Shown here one piece after another: positions 16,901 through 21,099 of a stretch of 21,099 nucleotides of DNA. Source of the stretch: Carex sylvatica (taxonomy: Eukaryota > Streptophyta > Magnoliopsida > Poales > Cyperaceae); NCBI GenBank assembly GCA_964058845.1, contig CAXKVR010000830.1, positions 1 through 21,099 on the forward strand. The letters are read 5' to 3'. Under the pieces are notes generated by a model that was not told the origin of the DNA, did no database searches, and worked only from the letters and a program-made list of their open reading frames with translations. Position 1 is the first letter of the stretch. Every line of letters begins with the position of its first letter. The translations under genes and the position numbers were made by a program.

Positions 16901-18775
16901 GAGCACTCTAATAGTGTCTCCATATGACAAGATAATAGGGAATTTACAAATCTAATACAACAGTCCAATTGAAAGTGTTTGGAGCACTCTCGTAGTGTCT
17001 ACATATGGCAAGATAATAGGACATTTACAAACCCAAATACAACACTCCAATTGAAGGTGTTTGGAGTACTCTAGTAATGACTCTATATAACAAGATAATA
17101 AGGCATTTACAACCCTAATACAACACTCCAATTGAAGGTGTTTGGAGCACTCTAATAGTGACTCTATGTAGCATGATAATCGGGCATTTACAACCCCAAA
17201 ACAACACTCCAATTGAAGGTGTTTGGAGAACTCTAGTAGTGACTCTATATGGCAAGGTAAGGGAGCGTTTACAACCATAATACAACACTCCGATTGAAGG
17301 TGTTTGGAACACTCTAGTAGTGTCTCCACATGGCAAGATAATAAGGCATTTTGCAACCCTAATACAACACTCCAATTCAAGGTGTTTGGAGCACACTAGT
17401 AGAGTCTCCAGATGGCAAGATATTAAAGCATTTGCATCCCTAATACAACACTCCAATTGAAGGTCTTTGAACCACTCTAGTAGTGTCTCTATATGGCAAG
17501 ATAATTGAGCATTTATAACCCTAATATAACATTTCAATTGAAAGTGTTTCGAGCACTCTAGTAGTGTGTCCATATGACAAGATAAAATGACATTTACAAT
17601 CCTAATACAGTACTCCAATTGAAGGTCTTTGGAGCACTCTAGTAGTGTCTCTAGATGGCAAGATAATAGGGCATGTACTACCCTAGTACAACATTCCAAT
17701 TGAAGTTGTTTGGAGCACTCTAGTATTATCTCCATATGACAAAACAAGAGGGCAGTTACAACCCTAATACAACACTCCAATTGAAGGTGTTTATAGCACT
17801 CCAGTACTGTCTCCATATGGCAAGATAATAGGGCATCTACATCCCTAACAATCCGCTCTAATTGAAATTGTTTGGAGCACTCGAGTAGTGTCTCCATATG
17901 GCAAGATAATATGGCATTTACAATCCTAATACAACACTCCAATTGAAGGTGTGTAGAGCAGTCTAGTTGTGTCTCTAGATGAGCACTCTAATAGTGTCTC
18001 CATATAATAAGATAATAGGGCATTTACAATCCTAATACAACACTCCAATTGAAAGTGTTTGGAGCACTCTCGTAGTGTCTACATATGGTAAGATAATAGG
18101 ACATTTACAAACCCAAAAAACAACACTCCAATTGAAGCTGTTTGGAGCACTCTAGTAGTGTCTCCAAACGGCAAGATAATAGGGCATTTACAACCTTAAT
18201 AAAACACTCCAATTGAAGGTGTTTGGAGCACTCTAGTAGTGTCTACATATGGCAAGATAATATGACATTACTAATCCAAATACAACACTCCAATTGAAGG
18301 TGTTTGGAGTACTCCAGTAGTGACTATATATAACAAGATAATAGGGCATTTACAACCCAAAACAACACTCCGATTGAAGGTGTTTGGAGCACTCAAGTAG
18401 TTTCTCCAAATGCCAAGATAATAGAGCATTTACAACCATAATACAACACCCCAATTTAAGATGTTTGGAGCACTCTAGTCGTGTCTCTATATGGCAAGGT
18501 AAGGGAGCGTTTACAACCCTAATACAACACTCTAATTAAAGGTGTTTGGAGCACTATAGTAGTGTCTCCAGATGGCAAGATAATAATGTATTTGCAACCC
18601 TAATACAACACTCCAATTGAAATTGTTTGAACCACTCTAGTAGTGTCTCTATATGGCAAGATAATTGAGCATTTATAACTCTAATACAACACTTCAATTG
18701 AATGTGTTTGGAGCACTCTTGTAGTGTCAACAAATGGCAAGAAAGTAAGGCTTGCAACTCTAATACAACACTCCA

Positions 18776-19470
18776 ATTCAAGGTGTTTTGGGCACTCGAG
18801 TAGTGTCTTTATATAGCAAGATAATATGACGTTTACAACCCTAATACAACACTCTAATTAAAGGTGTTTGGAGCACTCTAGTAGTGACTCTAAATAGGAA
18901 GATAATAGGGCATTTACAACCCAAATAAAAGACTCCAATTGAAGGTGTTTGGAGCACTCTAGTAGTATCTCCAGATTGCAAGATAATAGGGCATTTACAA
19001 CCCTAATACAACAATCTAATTGAATTTATTTGGAGTACTCTAGCAATGTCTCCAGATAACAAGAGAAGAGGACAATTGCAACCCCAATACAACACTCCAA
19101 CTGAAGGTGTTTGACACTCTAGTTGTGTCCATATGGCAAAATAATAGGGCATTTACCCAACACAACACTCCAATTCAAGGTGTTTAGAGCACTCAAGTAG
19201 AGTAGTGTCTCCAGATGGTGAGATAATAAGGCATTTACAACCCTAATACAACACTCCAAGTGAAGATGTTTGAAGCACTATACTAATGTCTCCATATGGC
19301 CTGAGAAGAGTAGTTCTAGCCCCAATCAAACACTCCAATTGAAGGTGTTTGGAGCACTCTAGTAATGTATCCAAATGGCAAGATAATAGGGCATTTACAA
19401 CCTTAATAAAATACTCCAATTGAAGGTGTTTGGAGCACTCTAGTAGTGTCTCCATATGGCAAGATAATAG
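18776..19470. repeat. Higher-order block A, copy 2
   Basis: Starts 2445 bp after copy 1 with the same ordered marks. With copy 3 it shares about 120 bp more beyond the CCCCAATCAAA unit (ACCTTAATAAAATACTCC), so copies 2 and 3 are the closer pair there. It has small private losses, such as GTTTGACACTC near 19110. Confidence 0.85.
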
Positions 19471-19605
19471 GGCATCTACATCCCTAACAATCCACTCTAA
19501 TTCACTCGACTAGTGTCTCCAGATGGCAAGATAATGTGGCATTTACAACCCTAATACAACACTCCAATTGAAGGTGTTTAGAGCAGTCTAGTTGTGTCTC
19601 TAGAT

Positions 19606-20090
19606 GAGCACTCTAATAGTGTCTCCATATGACAAGATAATAGGGAATTTACAAATCTAATACAACAGTCCAATTGAAAGTGTTTGGAGCACTCTCGTAG
19701 TGTCTACATATGGCAAGATAATAGGACATTTACAAACCCAAATACAACACTCCAATTGAAGGTGTTTGGAGCACTCTAGTAGTGTCTACATATGGCAAGA
19801 TAATAGGACATTTACAAATCCAAATACAACACTCCTATTGAAAGTGTTTGAAGTACTCTAGTTGTGACTCTATATAACAAGATAATAGGGCATTTACAAC
19901 CCTAATACAACACTCCAATTGAAGGTGTTTGGAGAACTCTAGTAGTGACTCTATATGGCAAGGTAAGGGAGCGTTTACAACCATAATACAACACTCCGAT
20001 TGAAGCTGTTTGGAACACTCTAGTAGTGTCTCCACATGGCAAGATAATAAGGCATTTTGCAACCCTAATACAACACTCCAATTCAAGGTG
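19606..20090. repeat. Higher-order block B, second copy (first at 16901-17385)
   Basis: It repeats 16901-17385 at an offset of 2705-2706 bp. Shared marks are the AGGGAATTTACAAATCTAATACAACAGTCC unit, CTCTCGTAGTGTC, AAGGTAAGGGAGCG and AAGGCATTTTGCAACCC. One monomer inside differs between the copies. It leads straight into block A copy 3. Confidence 0.75.
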
Positions 20091-20775
20091 TTTTGAGCAC
20101 TCGAGTAGTGTCTTTATATAGCAAGATAATATGACGTTTACAACCCTAATACAACACTCTAATTAAAGGTGTTTGGAGCACTCTAGTAGTGACTCTAAAT
20201 AGAAAGATAATAGAATAGGGCATTTACAACCCAAATAAAATACTCCAATTGAAGGTGTTTGGAGCACTCTAGTAGTATCTCCAGATTGCAAGATAATAGG
20301 GCATTTACAACCCTAATACAACAATCTAATTGAATTTATTTGGAGCACTCTAGTAATGTCTCCAGATAACAAGAGAAGAGGACAATTGCATCCCCAATAC
20401 AACACTCCAACTGAAGGTGTTTGTAGCACTCTAGTTGTGTCTCCATATGGCAAAATAATAGGGCATTTACCGAAGACAACACTCCAATTCAAGGTATTTG
20501 GAGCACTCGAGTGGTGTCTCCAGATGGCGAGATAATACGGCATTTACAACGCTAATACAACACTCCAAGTGAAGATGTTTGAAGCACTATACTAATGTCT
20601 CCTTATGGCCTGAGAAGAGGGTAGTTCTAGCCCCAATCAAACACTCCAATTGAAGGTGTTTGAAGCACTCTAGTAGTGTCTCCAAATGGCAAGATAATAG
20701 GACATTTACAACCTTAATAAAATACTCCAATTTAAGGTGTTTGGAGCACTCTAGTAGTGTCTCCATATGACAAGG
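20091..20775. repeat. Higher-order block A, copy 3
   Basis: Starts 1315 bp after copy 2 and carries all the block A marks, including the 10-bp-shortened unit (GGGCATTTACCGAAGAC, about 20463) and the CCCCAATCAAA unit. Confidence 0.85.
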
Positions 20776-21099
20776 TAAGAGGGCATTTACAACCCTAATA
20801 AAACAACACCCCAATTGGAGGTGTTTGGAGCACTCGAGTAATGTCTGCAGTTGGCAAGATAATAGGGCATTTGCAACCCTAATAAAGCACTCCAATTGAT
20901 GGTGTTTGGAGCACTCTAGTAGTGTCTCCATATGACAAGGTAAGAGGGCATTTACAACCCTAATACAACAACATCCCAATTGAAGGTGTTTGGAGCACTC
21001 GAGTAATGTCTGCAGTTGGCAAGATAATAGGGCATTTGCAACCCTAATAAAGCACTCCAATTGATGGTGTTTGGTGCACTCTAGTATTGTCTTCATATG
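20743..21099. repeat. 165-bp dimeric higher-order unit, two copies and a start
   Basis: Two unlike monomers alternate. One has TATGACAAGGTAAGAGGG and is slightly longer; the other has GTAATGTCTGCAGTTGGC and TAATAAAGCACTCC. GGAGCACT (or GGTGCACT) marks recur at 20743, 20908 and 21073, exactly 165 bp apart. The two full copies are nearly identical, so this is the youngest-looking amplification. It continues beyond the window. Confidence 0.88.

Larger units (their letters stand above)
16276..21099. repeat. 81-bp tandem satellite array, about 59 monomers, open to the right
   Basis: Monomers follow head to tail with an 81-bp step (for example GGAGCA at 16425, 16506 and 16587). A typical unit reads GGAGCACTCTAGTAGTGTC, then CATATGGCAAGATAATAGGG, then CATTTACAACCCTAATACAA, then CACTCCAATTGAAGGTGTTT. 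Each has a possible stem, CTCCAA with TTGGAG around a 10-nt loop, across the unit border. Some units are shortened or carry 10-bp losses. Because 81 is a multiple of 3, one minus-strand frame stays open over many units (up to 275 codons at 17115-17942), repeating a 27-residue pattern; this is a by-product, not a gene. The array begins near ATGTCTCC at 16277 and runs out of the window. Confidence 0.95.

Noticed and set aside
17115..17942. 275-codon minus-strand frame with a 27-residue repeat rich in Cys and Leu, and similar frames across the array
   Set aside because: The 81-bp unit is a multiple of three and its consensus happens to lack a stop in that frame, so the frame stays open by repetition. 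There are no start context, domains or unit-independent conservation.
16276..21099. CRISPR array
   Set aside because: Units are contiguous, diverged and without unique spacers, there are no cas genes, and the DNA is from a plant nucleus.

Overview
This is plant nuclear DNA, most likely from a flowering plant. It is a transposon graveyard that runs into a satellite array, which suggests heterochromatin (pericentromeric or a similar block). I see no host gene, tRNA, rRNA or prokaryotic signal. The species cannot be named from the sequence.

Left part (1-8913). The backbone is a decayed Ty1/copia element: LTR 2878-3144, a leader full of short palindromes, gag remnants at 4061-4440, and a protease-integrase reading frame with stops at 6118-7270 that resumes at 8731-8913. 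Into this region, or beside it, sit members of one LTR family that I call family S. Three look like complete solo LTRs with TG...CA ends and 5-bp target duplications: 134-1983 (minus, AAAGT), 4446-6035 (plus, AAAAG) and 7271-8726 (plus, AGAAC). A fourth (minus, 1-133 plus 1984-2114, cut by the window edge) hosts the first. Removing the 7271-8726 copy and one AGAAC restores the copia integrase frame exactly. A 405-bp foldback MITE with a perfect 9-bp duplication (Mutator-like) lies at 2326-2730.

Middle part (8914-15466). A Ty3/gypsy chromovirus interrupts the copia integrase. It has two 98.8% identical LTRs and a gag-pol frame at 10174-14763 with zinc knuckles, protease, RT, RNase H, DDE integrase, GPY/F and a chromodomain. 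Five in-frame stops and no frameshift break it, and the protease catalytic triplet is changed. The 3' LTR homology stops abruptly at 15466 and the rest of the copia element is missing beyond it, so one deletion probably removed both.

Right part (15467-21099). About 800 bp of unassigned AT-rich DNA leads into a tandem satellite of 81-bp monomers, from about 16276 past the window end. It has multi-monomer blocks repeated up to three times and a 165-bp dimer at the right edge.

The most unusual signal is in family S. Its LTRs carry pairs of GC-rich 13-bp words separated by exactly 8 bp (a 34-bp module). Word starts are 21 bp apart in six of six pairs, while the word sequence differs from copy to copy and is usually palindromic.
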